Shown: positions 1 to 8,595 of the stretch, one piece after another
How positions within the stretch are numbered: position 1 is the stretch's first letter
Layout of the letters: each line of letters begins with the position of its first letter
Assembly: GCA_964520865.1 (NCBI GenBank)
Contig: CAZFOY010000001.1
Span: forward strand, 62,001 to 126,000
Origin: CAVQCT01 sp964520865
Lineage (GTDB): Bacteria > Zixibacteria > MSB-5A5 > GN15 > FEB-12
Reading direction: 5' to 3'
DNA: 64,000 bases
Position numbers and translations under genes: made by a program
The notes under the pieces: model-generated
Database searches by the model: none
Seen by the model: only the letters and a program-made list of their open reading frames with translations
Told to the model about the DNA's origin: nothing

Positions 1-861
1 CACCAGTTCCAGATTGCGCACGGAGCTGTAATCGAGCACCATAAAGGCGCCTGAATCGAAACGCGACAGTTTATCGATATGGGAGAGTTTGTCTCGATAG
101 TTTTCTTTGAGGTACCTGAAGATCGCTCCGGCGGCGGCCACCGCGAGATGCTTATCGCCGATACCAAAGCCTTCAAGGGTCGAGGTCCCGAAGTGTTGAT
201 TCAGCTCTCTCTCGGCCGTTCGATAATCAAAATTCCAATCACCGAACTCGGTTAACGAGCAGGCACCATTGGTCAAACCGATGCGCGACGATGTCTCCTT
301 CTCGTCCTGTCCGGACGGATAAATGATCTCGGAAGGTCCCAGCACGCGAAGCCGCTCGAGAATTTCCGGGGAGGGACCTTCATCGACCGTAAAAGTACCG
401 GTGGTAATATCAAGGGCTGCGAGCCCCATTCGGCTGCTGTCCTTTTCGAGTATTGCCGCGAGGCAGAGCGGACGCGGACTCCCTTCGGGAGCTTCAATTG
501 TTGCCGTTCCCGGCGTCAGGATCTCCACGATATCCCGCTTCACGATCCCCTTGGCCGTCCTGGGATCTTCTACCTGCTCAACCACGACGACCTTGAGGCC
601 GGCTCCCAGAAGACGCGCGAGATATTTGTCAGCCGAGTGGTACGGAACGCCGGCCAGCGGAATCGTCTCCGCCGAACCGTGGGAACGGGAAGTCAGGGCA
701 ATCCCGAGTATCGGCGCAGCTTTCACCGCATCATCGCCGAACATCTCGTAGAAATCTCCCATGCGAAAGAACAGAATCTTGTCGGGATGTTTCTCCTTGA
801 CGGCATAGTACTGCTGCATCAACGGAGTAAGGCTGGAAGATCTTTGGCGCTCCGGCATCAT
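1..861 (-). CDS. mutS: DNA mismatch repair protein MutS, N-terminal part (cut by window edge)
   Basis: The frame is open from the ATG at 859-861 to the window edge (287 codons). It begins MMPERQRSSSLTPLMQQY and continues with the mismatch-recognition motif FFRMGDFYEMFGDDA, whose Phe-X-Glu (F-Y-E) wedges into mispaired DNA in the MutS family. The last residues seen (AFMVLDYSSVRNLELV) match the start of the lever/clamp region, so domains I, II and the start of III are present and the ATPase domain lies outside. The start overlaps the stop of the upstream SPOR gene by 4 bases (ATGA), indicating translational coupling; a second ATG directly follows. MutS binds mismatches and recruits MutL in the cytoplasm. 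The identification is firm. Confidence 0.97.
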   Translation of the reverse strand, partial: MMPERQRSSSLTPLMQQYYAVKEKHPDKILFFRMGDFYEMFGDDAVKAAPILGIALTSRSHGSAETIPLAGVPYHSADKYLARLLGAGLKVVVVEQVEDPRTAKGIVKRDIVEILTPGTATIEAPEGSPRPLCLAAILEKDSSRMGLAALDITTGTFTVDEGPSPEILERLRVLGPSEIIYPSGQDEKETSSRIGLTNGACSLTEFGDWNFDYRTAERELNQHFGTSTLEGFGIGDKHLAVAAAGAIFRYLKENYRDKLSHIDKLSRFDSGAFMVLDYSSVRNLELV

Positions 862-1856
862 CGAGCAACTACCTGAAAGACCTCGTTCCGATCACTTTCA
901 AGTTTTCGTTTGAATTTGTCAGCCGCGTCATAGGAAGAAAAGCGCCCCACATACACGACGTTGTATTTAGTGTTAGAGATTGTCTTCGACCCTATTTCAA
1001 CTTTCTGGTTGTACTGCTTGAATATGTCAGCCTGCCGCTGGGCGTTTTTCTTTTCGGAGAATACACCAACCTGCACAACATAGTAGGTGCCGGTCAGTTT
1101 TTCGGCCGTGTTGTCACGGTATGTATCCGAAGCAAGTCCTTCCATCTTATTTACGATCGCACTCAATCCGACCGAGTTCGGATACCCCTCGCGCAGGAGA
1201 TTGTAGTAAAACACGGCGTCATCCGAGTGCTTGTCTGCGATTGCTTCGTTCGCCAGCAGGTAGAGCGACTGCGGGACACCCGGACCGCCTCGTTCCCGGC
1301 TCAGCTTCCGGAGCATGCTTTCGGCAGCCACCGATTTATCGTACTCGCCCATGATTCGGGCCTTGTCGATCAGCCCCCACTGGTTGAGATCACCATCCTT
1401 AAACTCCAGGAGGTATCTGTCCACCTGTCTCACGGCGGCGTCGTAGGCACCATTCTTCTCATCGATCAGAATAGAGATCCGAAACATGTCAGGTCGATAC
1501 TTCCCTGCTTCCCAATAGGCGCGATAATCAGCCACCAGTTGCTGTAGTTTGTCGTTGTCTCCTTTGAGGAGGTAATATTGCGCGAGGCGATAGTAGATTT
1601 CCTGGCGAAAGCTGGCCGAGACTCCGGCATTAAGGGATGCTTCGAGCAACTGGGCGGACCTGGATGCGCTCCGCTCAAGGAGTCCCTGGAAAAACAGGTG
1701 ATCACCATCGCGAACCGCCGCCTTGGTGCTCGCGGACAGGGAGTCGCTCGCTTCTTTAATCCGCCCCTGCATAATGAGCGAGTAGATATTGTCGGCGTTG
1801 ACCGTGCCAGCTGCCATAAGCAGCAGCAATCCGGTGAGTAACGATAACTTCTTCAT
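858..1856 (-). CDS. Secreted/periplasmic TPR protein with C-terminal SPOR domain
   Basis: The 332-aa product starts with a clean signal peptide (MKKLSLLTGLLLLMAAGTVNA). The middle (about 30-240) is a run of helical repeats with TPR-like spacing (e.g. 'YYRLAQYYLLKGD', 'LYLLANEAIADKHSDDAVFYYNLL'). Residues about 255-332 form a SPOR domain (YYVVQVGVFSEKKNAQ ... YNVVYVGRFSSYDAADKFKRKL). SPOR domains bind denuded peptidoglycan strands and often mark cell-division or envelope proteins. The gene lies 27 bases after the LapB-like gene and overlaps mutS by 4 bases, so it is inside a lapA-lapB-SPOR-mutS unit. A role in cell-wall sensing or septation is inferred from the domain only. Confidence 0.85.
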   Translation of the reverse strand: MKKLSLLTGLLLLMAAGTVNADNIYSLIMQGRIKEASDSLSASTKAAVRDGDHLFFQGLLERSASRSAQLLEASLNAGVSASFRQEIYYRLAQYYLLKGDNDKLQQLVADYRAYWEAGKYRPDMFRISILIDEKNGAYDAAVRQVDRYLLEFKDGDLNQWGLIDKARIMGEYDKSVAAESMLRKLSRERGGPGVPQSLYLLANEAIADKHSDDAVFYYNLLREGYPNSVGLSAIVNKMEGLASDTYRDNTAEKLTGTYYVVQVGVFSEKKNAQRQADIFKQYNQKVEIGSKTISNTKYNVVYVGRFSSYDAADKFKRKLESDRNEVFQVVAR

Positions 1857-1883
1857 TTGAGAAATCCGGCGTCGAGACTCGGC

Positions 1884-2981
1884 TTAGATGCCGATCATCG
1901 AAGTATTTATCATGCGATTCTGACCGCCCGTCTGCTTTTTGGACCGTCTCTCTTCAATCGTCCGAATAAGCGCGTCTATTTTCTTCAAATCGCGTTTTTC
2001 CACATAGATGCGCAGGAGCTCGGTGAGCGACTTCACATCTTCCGGGTAATCATCCACGATGCCGAGCAGGAGACCTTCGGCACTTTCAGCGTCGCCCTTT
2101 TTTTCATAAAACTCGGCGAGACAGAGGCGGGCAGCGATATTTTTCGGGGAGTGTTTCAGGATATCTTCGCAAATGTCGTTGATTTCGCCAAACCGACCGA
2201 GTGTAAAGAGTGCCTTCTTAAGTCGGCCGATCGCCTGATGGGCCTGATCCGGCACGGCCGTGATCAACTTGTTCCAGAAGTTCACGGCATCCTCGTAACG
2301 GTTCTCTTCCATGTATGAATCGCCGATCGCGAGATAAGCCGGAACAAAGGTCGGATCGAATCCGAGCGCCTCCTTGAACAGAATCCGTGCCTTGTGATAT
2401 TCCCGTTTCTTGTAAAGTTCTTCGCCCATGTGATGTTTGAATGCCGCGAGCGGTTTCTTGGACTTGTTGCCTTCGATTTTCATCAACATCACGGCCGTCT
2501 CGTAGGCTTCATCCCACCGTTGAGCATCCCTTTGAATCTCAAGCAGCTTGAAATACGACCAGTGGTCGCGCGGACGAAGAGTGATGAGTTCCTTGAGGGC
2601 GGCCTGAGCCATGTCATAGTCTTTCAATTCGACATAGTCGGCGTACAACTGCTGGAGGATTTCCACTTTCTGATCTACTGTGAGATCCGAACGAAGGGTA
2701 AGGTCTTTGTGTACCTGCAGCGCCCGGTCCGCTCGCTTGTTGCTGCGGAGGATCTGTCCGAGACGAAGGTAAGCATCGACATTGCTCGAATCTTCCGCCA
2801 CCACCTGTCGCAGTTTCGTAAAGGCGGTCTCCTCGCGGCCGTCGAGAAGATCACACAGAGCTTCGACATACAACTCCGATTCTTTACGCGGCTGCGGCCG
2901 AAGGTAGCGATCGTACAGGAGAAACAGAGCTACCGAAACGGCAAGCAGGAAGAAAAATGTCAGGACGTATTCTACCATCAT
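1884..2981 (-). CDS. lapB: LapB/YciM-like membrane-anchored TPR protein
   Basis: A 365-aa protein with one N-terminal membrane helix (about residues 4-25, VLTFFFLLAVSVALFLLYDRYL) followed by about nine TPR-type repeats (e.g. DAYLRLGQILRSNKRADRALQVHKDL). This architecture and the coupling to an upstream LapA-like gene (4-base overlap) match LapB/YciM, which in enterobacteria controls LpxC turnover and lipopolysaccharide assembly at the inner membrane. Unlike E. coli LapB, the C-terminus carries no rubredoxin-like pair of Cys-X2-Cys knuckles; it ends in a basic, uncharacteristic tail. The family assignment is good, but the exact LPS role here is inferred from homology. Confidence 0.82.
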   Translation of the reverse strand: MMVEYVLTFFFLLAVSVALFLLYDRYLRPQPRKESELYVEALCDLLDGREETAFTKLRQVVAEDSSNVDAYLRLGQILRSNKRADRALQVHKDLTLRSDLTVDQKVEILQQLYADYVELKDYDMAQAALKELITLRPRDHWSYFKLLEIQRDAQRWDEAYETAVMLMKIEGNKSKKPLAAFKHHMGEELYKKREYHKARILFKEALGFDPTFVPAYLAIGDSYMEENRYEDAVNFWNKLITAVPDQAHQAIGRLKKALFTLGRFGEINDICEDILKHSPKNIAARLCLAEFYEKKGDAESAEGLLLGIVDDYPEDVKSLTELLRIYVEKRDLKKIDALIRTIEERRSKKQTGGQNRMINTSMIGI

Positions 2982-3346
2982 TTCTCGCCTTCATCCAATC
3001 GGGAGTCAGCATCGAGACGCCTTTTATCAGCTCCCTTGAGCAAGTCGATCGATTCCTCGATCGGTCGATTTCGCAGCACGGTGACTTCCCCTTCCAGCGC
3101 CTGGATCCGTCGCCGCCCGGAACGTAGTTGCACCGACTGTTTGAAGTAAATCGATACGAAAAGCAACATCGACACACCCATGCCGGCAATGAACGACCAG
3201 AAGACGACCGTCACGACAGGGACATCGACATACTGGGCATAGATGAGGTTGACATCGACCTTCTGCGCGGGGTTGAAGTTGAAATAAGCAAAAGCGACGA
3301 CAACAATTATGAGAAGGACAACCAAGACTGCCCTAATCGCCCACAT
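2978..3346 (-). CDS. lapA: LapA-domain (DUF1049-like) inner-membrane protein
   Basis: A 122-aa protein with two hydrophobic helices (about 5-24 and 43-66) flanking a short polar stretch with the Asn-Phe-Asn-Pro motif typical of LapA proteins, then a coiled-coil/charged tail (RIQALEGEVTVLRNR...). LapA partners LapB in lipopolysaccharide homeostasis in the inner membrane. It is the first gene of the lapA-lapB-SPOR-mutS unit, with a Shine-Dalgarno GGAGG placed well before the ATG and a good promoter 40-70 bases upstream. Confidence 0.85.
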   Translation of the reverse strand: MWAIRAVLVVLLIIVVVAFAYFNFNPAQKVDVNLIYAQYVDVPVVTVVFWSFIAGMGVSMLLFVSIYFKQSVQLRSGRRRIQALEGEVTVLRNRPIEESIDLLKGADKRRLDADSRLDEGEK

Positions 3347-3387
3347 AGGACCTCCAAATACAACAGAGCGGTTTCTAACAGTCTATA

Positions 3388-3416
3388 AAAATACCGTACC
3401 GGAGTCGGCCGGTCAA
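3388..3416 (-). promoter_or_regulatory. Sigma-70-type promoter for lapA-lapB-SPOR-mutS
   Basis: On the minus strand TTGACC (3411-3416) is separated by exactly 17 bases from TATTTT (3388-3393), about 40 bases upstream of the lapA ATG. The -35 box matches 5 of 6 and the -10 box 4 of 6 consensus bases. Predicted only. Confidence 0.5.
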
Positions 3417-3452
3417 CCAAAAACGGGACCGGCACAACCCGCTCGCGTGCTT

Positions 3453-4148
3453 TTATTTACCCTTGTCGCTCTGCCACTTGAGAGACTTGATCACGGTCAT
3501 CGCATCTTTCAACTCATGCTCGAAGTAATTCCACTCGGTCATGATGTGAAACAGGATGATGTTTTTTCCGTCCTTTACCGCAACGATCGCACCGCCGTAA
3601 GCGCCGTTTACTCGCTTACCGCCCAGGGACGACGCTGAGACGGCGACGTCATTTTTGTATTTGATCTGGCCGGTCCAGAGTTCGCCTCGATGACCATCGA
3701 GCTCGACCAGGCTCTTATTTCGGGGGACCAAGTCCTCCTGGGTAAAACCAGAGCCACCGATATGTCGGCTGAGAATTTCGAATTCCCTGACAATCTCGTT
3801 CTTCTGTTTGGAGCTGAAAGACTCGCTAACCAGCGAATCGATAAATACTTCCGGAGTCAGAGAACTGGTATCGGCGTACACCACTAATCTCGGGATCTTG
3901 GTGTAGTCGGGCGTGTCCATGTAATCCGGCGGGATATCGTAGTTGACCTTGGTGAGAATCAGCCGGTAGTTGTTGTCGTTGTCTTCGACTTTAACCTTCC
4001 AGGCGTCGTTTAGCGTCAAATCAAAACCGAATTTCTTATCGACGTACACGCCCTTCTTGAGACTTCCTGCCTTCTCTTTGACGCGTCGGGCCTGGAGGGC
4101 CGGAACCGCTGTAACTAAAACCAGTGCTACTATGAGAAGTCTACGCAT
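3453..4148 (-). CDS. Secreted protein of unknown function
   Basis: I do not recognise this family. The product (231 aa from the chosen start MRRLLIVALVLVTAVPALQA) has a signal peptide and a mixed alpha/beta sequence containing FGFDLTLNDAWKV, a pattern like the 'PsbP/DUF1795-like' fold of secreted proteins where a bacterial protein begins with 'F-S-F-x-x-P-x-x-W'; this resemblance is weak. The ATG at 4146-4148 is preferred over the one six bases upstream because AGGAGG sits 8 bases before it and only 2 before the other. It stands between the deacetylase and lapA with over 100 bases on each side, so it is probably its own transcription unit. Confidence 0.75.
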   Translation of the reverse strand: MRRLLIVALVLVTAVPALQARRVKEKAGSLKKGVYVDKKFGFDLTLNDAWKVKVEDNDNNYRLILTKVNYDIPPDYMDTPDYTKIPRLVVYADTSSLTPEVFIDSLVSESFSSKQKNEIVREFEILSRHIGGSGFTQEDLVPRNKSLVELDGHRGELWTGQIKYKNDVAVSASSLGGKRVNGAYGGAIVAVKDGKNIILFHIMTEWNYFEHELKDAMTVIKSLKWQSDKGK

Positions 4149-4273
4149 TACCATTTCCTCCTATGATTAAGACCACTGCTGAACCAGTAAGTTTTATCCT
4201 TATACACTCAGAGTCAAGGATTTAATGCAGTCGGTATGGAATATTGAACAGTCCCGGCCGACCGGAAGTTTGC

Positions 4274-5137
4274 TCAAAAACCGATGCGGTTTTTCTTGAA
4301 AAGCTGAAGATAGTCGGCGGCCGATGTGAAGGAGAAGTCCTCAAGCAGGCGCTCGATCTTGTGCCTGAGAATGGTCGTTGAGCTGTAGGTCCTGAATTTC
4401 TGGACAAATGAGAGTCCCTCAAGATGGGGCAGATCAGACTCGATCTCCCAGGGATGGACGTAGAATACGGCAGGTTGATTTTGCGCATTGAGTTTCTTGA
4501 TCAGGTTCTTCGAATACCAGTAGGGAGAGTGCCGGAAATATCCACCGCCACCGAGCGGGATGTTCTTTCCGAGCATTCTGAAAGTGGTCGCCGGAAGTTC
4601 GTGAAGGATCTTGCCGTTCTTGCACCGCATCTTGAAGGCAAGACGTGGGCCACCGGGCCATCCGTAAATATCGTGCTTGATCGGGAAGACCGAGCTGTCA
4701 TAGAGAAATCCCAGGTCGGAGAGAACTTCGAAAGCCCACGGATTATCGGCGCTTATCGACCAGCTCGGGGCACGATAGCCGAACGGGGCATTCCCGATCG
4801 TCTTGACGACTGAGTTGATCGCCTGTTCGGTGTCTCTTCGGAACTCATCCGGAGTCAGTTGATCGACTCTCCGGTGAAAGTAACTGTGACAGGCGATTTC
4901 ATGGCCCGACCGAAAGATCTCCTGGATCAGGTCGGGAAACCGGTCGGCGCACCAGCCCAAAACGAACCAGGTGGCCTTGACCTGATGGCGGTTGAGCAAT
5001 TGGAGCAGCTTGAGCGACGTAGCTTCGACCCTGCTGGGCAGTTTGGTCCACTCGTCCCGTTCGTAGCGCTCGGAAAGGATCTCAACAACGAACCATTCTT
5101 CGAGATCTATAGTAAAGATATTCTGAAACTGTTGCAT
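4274..5137 (-). CDS. Polysaccharide deacetylase (exosortase-locus / DUF3473 type)
   Basis: A 287-aa NodB-fold enzyme without a signal peptide. It opens with FTIDLEEWF (metal-binding Asp11 region), followed by the metal-binding His pair in CHSYFHR (H84, H88), then GYRAPSWS (catalytic Arg motif), and ends with a DUF3473-like C-terminal region (FYVHPWEI, then RHKIERLLEDF). This subfamily is common in exopolysaccharide and PEP-CTERM/exosortase loci, where it is thought to remove acetyl groups from the exported sugar polymer. It is the last gene of the export operon, 20 bases after the BY-kinase gene. No exosortase gene is present here. Confidence 0.88.
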   Translation of the reverse strand: MQQFQNIFTIDLEEWFVVEILSERYERDEWTKLPSRVEATSLKLLQLLNRHQVKATWFVLGWCADRFPDLIQEIFRSGHEIACHSYFHRRVDQLTPDEFRRDTEQAINSVVKTIGNAPFGYRAPSWSISADNPWAFEVLSDLGFLYDSSVFPIKHDIYGWPGGPRLAFKMRCKNGKILHELPATTFRMLGKNIPLGGGGYFRHSPYWYSKNLIKKLNAQNQPAVFYVHPWEIESDLPHLEGLSFVQKFRTYSSTTILRHKIERLLEDFSFTSAADYLQLFKKNRIGF

Positions 5138-5157
5138 GCTGAGAATATTATCGTCGA

Positions 5158-5961
5158 TCAGCCGTTCGGCGCGATATTCCCTTTTATCGGCGTACCGGCC
5201 CGGCCGAGATTGTCACGCTTCTTCTGATGGTTGCGCGGTCGCTTCTCTGCCGCTTTCTGCTTGCCGTTTGACGGATTGGATGAATAATCATAGTAGCTGT
5301 AATCGTAGTAGTAAGGAAGACTACCGGTCATGTTGTTTAGCACGATCCCGAGGATACGATCCCGCTCCGAATTCAGGATCTCGACCGCTCGCTTGACCAC
5401 TTCCTTCTGTGTAGCCCCCGCCTTGATAACCACGAGAATTCCGTCGACCTTCGATGCGAGCATCATCGGATCGGATACCGGCAGGAGGGGCGGACAGTCC
5501 ACGACAATCAGATCGTAGTAAAACTTAAGCTCTTCGATCAGATTCCCGATTGCATCGGCGTCGAATACTTCGGTCGGATTACTGCATCTCCTCCCGGAGG
5601 TCAGCACGTCCAACTTATCGATCGAGGTTTTCTTAATAGCGTCCTTATGGTTGTATCCGTCGACAAGAATTTCCACCAGTCCGGGATCGGACGTCATTTT
5701 GAAAAACCGGTGGATCGACGGTCTCCGGAGATCGGCGTCGATCAGCAGAGTTTTGTAGCCCTTCTTCTTGGCGGCAGTGATCGCCAGAAACGAGCAGACG
5801 GTCGACTTGCCTTCGGAGAGCATCGCCGAAGTCATCATCAGCGATTTAAGTTCCCGTTCCTGTCCGCGACCGAACACCTTGTACAGGAGCCGGCGGAATT
5901 CCGTCACGTAGGGAGATTCGAGGTCGTATAGTTCGATGATTGAGTGTTCAGAACGAGCCAT
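5158..5961 (-). CDS. Cytoplasmic BY-kinase (CpsD/CapB/Wzc-C-type tyrosine kinase)
   Basis: A 267-aa P-loop protein with Walker A SAMLSEGKST (45-54), Walker A' LLIDADLRRP (72-81) and Walker B LIVVDCPP (151-158), the signature of bacterial tyrosine kinases that control polysaccharide polymer length. A Tyr cluster (seven Tyr between 217 and 226) stands where the autophosphorylation tail of CpsD/Wzc lies, but here it is followed by a further basic tail of about 40 residues. There is no membrane segment, so it probably needs the separate Wzz-like protein coded two genes upstream as its activator. It starts 3 bases after the TPR gene. Confidence 0.9.
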   Translation of the reverse strand: MARSEHSIIELYDLESPYVTEFRRLLYKVFGRGQERELKSLMMTSAMLSEGKSTVCSFLAITAAKKKGYKTLLIDADLRRPSIHRFFKMTSDPGLVEILVDGYNHKDAIKKTSIDKLDVLTSGRRCSNPTEVFDADAIGNLIEELKFYYDLIVVDCPPLLPVSDPMMLASKVDGILVVIKAGATQKEVVKRAVEILNSERDRILGIVLNNMTGSLPYYYDYSYYDYSSNPSNGKQKAAEKRPRNHQKKRDNLGRAGTPIKGNIAPNG

Positions 5962-5964
5962 AGT

Positions 5965-7086
5965 TCAGCCTTGCTCCGCGATCTTTTTGACCAGTCGATT
6001 GACCGATTCATATACTTTCTCGGATTCGTCTATATAACCGCTCAGCCTCGGAAGGGCCGGATTGATTTCGAGTGTCTTGCGATATTGATCGATTCCCTTC
6101 TTCCAGAGGATCTGCCCCTGCTCCAGATAACACCGAGCCAGCTCGGCGTACAGATCCACATAGGTGGGATTTTTGGAGATTTCGTTCTGCAGGAATCGGA
6201 TCCTATCCTGCACGGCACGCTCGGTGGCCCACTGAGGATGCAGAGCGTATTTCATGTAGTAAGGAGAGAATTTCCGTCGGTGCTGTTCCTTCTTGTCCTC
6301 TCTCACCTGCTTGAGCAGCGAGAAGGCGCGCTTGAGGTCCTGCGCTTTGAGCGCTTCAAGTCCCCCTTCGTACACCGCGGTTTTGTAGTCGGGGTAAATC
6401 AGCGCCGCCTTGGTGAAGTAATCCTGCGATTTGGTCAGGAAATTCGTGAACAGCTCGGTATCTTCGCGCTCCAGTGCGTTCAGGACCAGGGCGAGGCCGA
6501 AGTTAAAGTAGGCGTCGCTGTAGTAAAGATTGATCCCGATTGCCCGCTCGAATTCCAGAGTCGCTTTCTTGTACATGCGGGCAGCCATGAAAGCTTCGCC
6601 GAGAATGTTCCGGTAGTCAGCATATTCGGCGCGAAAGCCCACGGCGGACTGGGCCATCTTGAGAGCAACTTCGACGTTGCCGTATACGAGTTCAACCTGT
6701 GCCAGATAGCTGTAGGCCTCGTGATATTCCGGATTCATCTGCAGCGCCTGCTCGAATAGATCCTTTGCCTCGGCATAGAATCTCTTGTAGAAGAAGGCCA
6801 GTCCGAGGTGGTACATCATTTCCGGATTTCCTTCGGCCCTCATGTGACGGTAAGCGTTGAGCAGGGTCTCAATTTCTTTCTTCTTCTCCCCGTGGGTCGA
6901 CTTCACCATCGACAGCACTTCTTCCGGCTTGATCTGTTCCGGGTGCGGGAAGACGATCGTGTCGGCCAAAGCGCCGTTGATGTAAACCTCAGACTCAACC
7001 GTACCGAGACTCACATCATTGGTGGTCTTGATGACGTATTCCTTGTCCTCATCCACCAGCTTGCTGTTCAAACGATAAGTTTCCAT
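5965..7086 (-). CDS. Cytoplasmic TPR protein in polysaccharide export operon
   Basis: A 373-aa protein without signal peptide or membrane helix. Residues 1-90 form a beta-rich charged N-terminal domain (EYVIKTTNDVSLGTVESEVYINGALADTIVF) that I cannot place; residues about 90-360 are TPR repeats (PEMMYHLGLAFFYKRFYAEAKDLFEQAL and several more). It lies tightly between the Wzz-like gene (6 bases) and the BY-kinase gene (3 bases), so it is probably a scaffold linking the co-polymerase and kinase. That role is inferred from position. Confidence 0.8.
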   Translation of the reverse strand: METYRLNSKLVDEDKEYVIKTTNDVSLGTVESEVYINGALADTIVFPHPEQIKPEEVLSMVKSTHGEKKKEIETLLNAYRHMRAEGNPEMMYHLGLAFFYKRFYAEAKDLFEQALQMNPEYHEAYSYLAQVELVYGNVEVALKMAQSAVGFRAEYADYRNILGEAFMAARMYKKATLEFERAIGINLYYSDAYFNFGLALVLNALEREDTELFTNFLTKSQDYFTKAALIYPDYKTAVYEGGLEALKAQDLKRAFSLLKQVREDKKEQHRRKFSPYYMKYALHPQWATERAVQDRIRFLQNEISKNPTYVDLYAELARCYLEQGQILWKKGIDQYRKTLEINPALPRLSGYIDESEKVYESVNRLVKKIAEQG

Positions 7087-7092
7087 CTGTCT

Positions 7093-8583
7093 TTACCTGC
7101 GAAGTTTCTCGATCTTGGGGATGGTGGCGATAACGGGAAGATCCAGTTCGCTTTCGACGTCGTCCACCCGTTTGAATGAATTGTCCAGAATTTCGATCAG
7201 GAAGACAAAGGCGCCGCCGAGGACCAATCCCATTGCTATGCCGATGATAACGATATTGCGCTTGTTCGGCCAGACCGGCACGAGTGGTACCTGGGCCGGT
7301 TCGATGACTTTGTACTTGGTCCGCTCCTTGGCCTGTTCGGACAGGATTCCGACGGTAGCTTCTTCGGATCTGAACGCATCCCGGTATTTGCGGGCATCGG
7401 CCACCTTGTTTTGCAGCTCGGTGATTTGCGATTGAAGTCTCGGGATCGAGTTGACCCGATCGGCAATTTCATCGAGACTCTGCTGTAACCGTTTCTGCTT
7501 TGAATTGTCGATATCCAGAGTTTCCTCGAGAACGAAGCACCTCTGGAGCATGTCAAGTTGATTGGCCGGATAGGAAGCGTACTGATCGGCCGCAGCCGCT
7601 TTGATCGCCTCCTCCAGATACTGCGTATAGTTATTAATGCGGATATTGACGTTCACGACATTCTGATCGTCCCAGGTGTACTTCTCCATCATATTGGCGT
7701 AAGTGGAGACAAGCTGATCGATCGTCGTGCGCAGTTCTACGATCGAATCGTTATATTTAAGCCGAGCTTTGCCGAGGTTGAAATCGGCGAGCTTCTGCTT
7801 GAGCGAATTCAGTTCACGAGAGTAATCGTCGCGCTCGAGACCGATCTTGTCGATCCAGGAGACGATATTGAATCGGTTCGTCTCGGAAGCGATGCTCTCT
7901 GGCAACTGGAGTTTGGTAAGCCGCGCCTGAGCGGCGTTCAACGAGTCTATTGCCTGCTTATAGTAAAATTCGGTCTTCTGGAGCTGTACGTCGGCGAACG
8001 ACTGGTTGTCGAGAATCTTCTCCATCTCGTATTTGGTCTTCTCCTGATCGAGGATCTCCGTCAGACGGCTGGCAATATCTCGAGCCAGGACCGGATCGGT
8101 GTTGGTAACCGTAATCTTCACCTGGTCCAATCCGTAGAAAGAGACGCCGATCTCTTTTCTCAGCTTGTCGACGAGTAAATTGTATTTGATCTGGTCGAGA
8201 CTGTACTCAGGGGTCTCTTCGCGCGCTTTCGCGGCCTCACGGGTAATGTCGGGGTCATCGTCAAGTTTCAGATCCTGAATCAGCTGGTATAGATACGGCT
8301 GGGAAGTTATCTCCGCCCTCATTGCAAGCTGTCGGCTCTGTTGCTCATCGCGAGTCTCAGGACGGTTCCCGCCTACGATACTTGCAAGTTCACGCGATGC
8401 ATTCTCCGGTTTGTCGATCCAGATGATCGTAGTCGATTCATACTTCGGCTTGAGCAGAAAAGTCCCACCGTAGGCCATCGCTGAGATCACGACCAGCGGT
8501 CCGACAATCAGCCATTTCCGCTTCAGGATGATCGCAAATATATCTTTGAGATCGATGGACTTGACTTCTTTAGGCTGCAACAT
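7093..8583 (-). CDS. Wzz/GumC-type polysaccharide chain-length and export protein
   Basis: A 496-aa inner-membrane protein with a cytoplasmic N-terminus, TM1 at about 24-45, a long periplasmic coiled-coil region (about 60-435) and TM2 at about 444-462. A Pro-rich segment before TM2 (VIEPAQVPLVPVWPNKR) is the hallmark of polysaccharide co-polymerases. The C-terminus ends shortly after TM2 (DLPVIATIPKIEKLRR), so the kinase domain is not fused but is the separate BY-kinase downstream. It sits 12 bases after the export-channel gene. It is expected to regulate polymer length and to contact the outer-membrane channel. Confidence 0.92.
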   Translation of the reverse strand: MLQPKEVKSIDLKDIFAIILKRKWLIVGPLVVISAMAYGGTFLLKPKYESTTIIWIDKPENASRELASIVGGNRPETRDEQQSRQLAMRAEITSQPYLYQLIQDLKLDDDPDITREAAKAREETPEYSLDQIKYNLLVDKLRKEIGVSFYGLDQVKITVTNTDPVLARDIASRLTEILDQEKTKYEMEKILDNQSFADVQLQKTEFYYKQAIDSLNAAQARLTKLQLPESIASETNRFNIVSWIDKIGLERDDYSRELNSLKQKLADFNLGKARLKYNDSIVELRTTIDQLVSTYANMMEKYTWDDQNVVNVNIRINNYTQYLEEAIKAAAADQYASYPANQLDMLQRCFVLEETLDIDNSKQKRLQQSLDEIADRVNSIPRLQSQITELQNKVADARKYRDAFRSEEATVGILSEQAKERTKYKVIEPAQVPLVPVWPNKRNIVIIGIAMGLVLGGAFVFLIEILDNSFKRVDDVESELDLPVIATIPKIEKLRR

Positions 8584-8595
8584 GTTCTCTTATCC

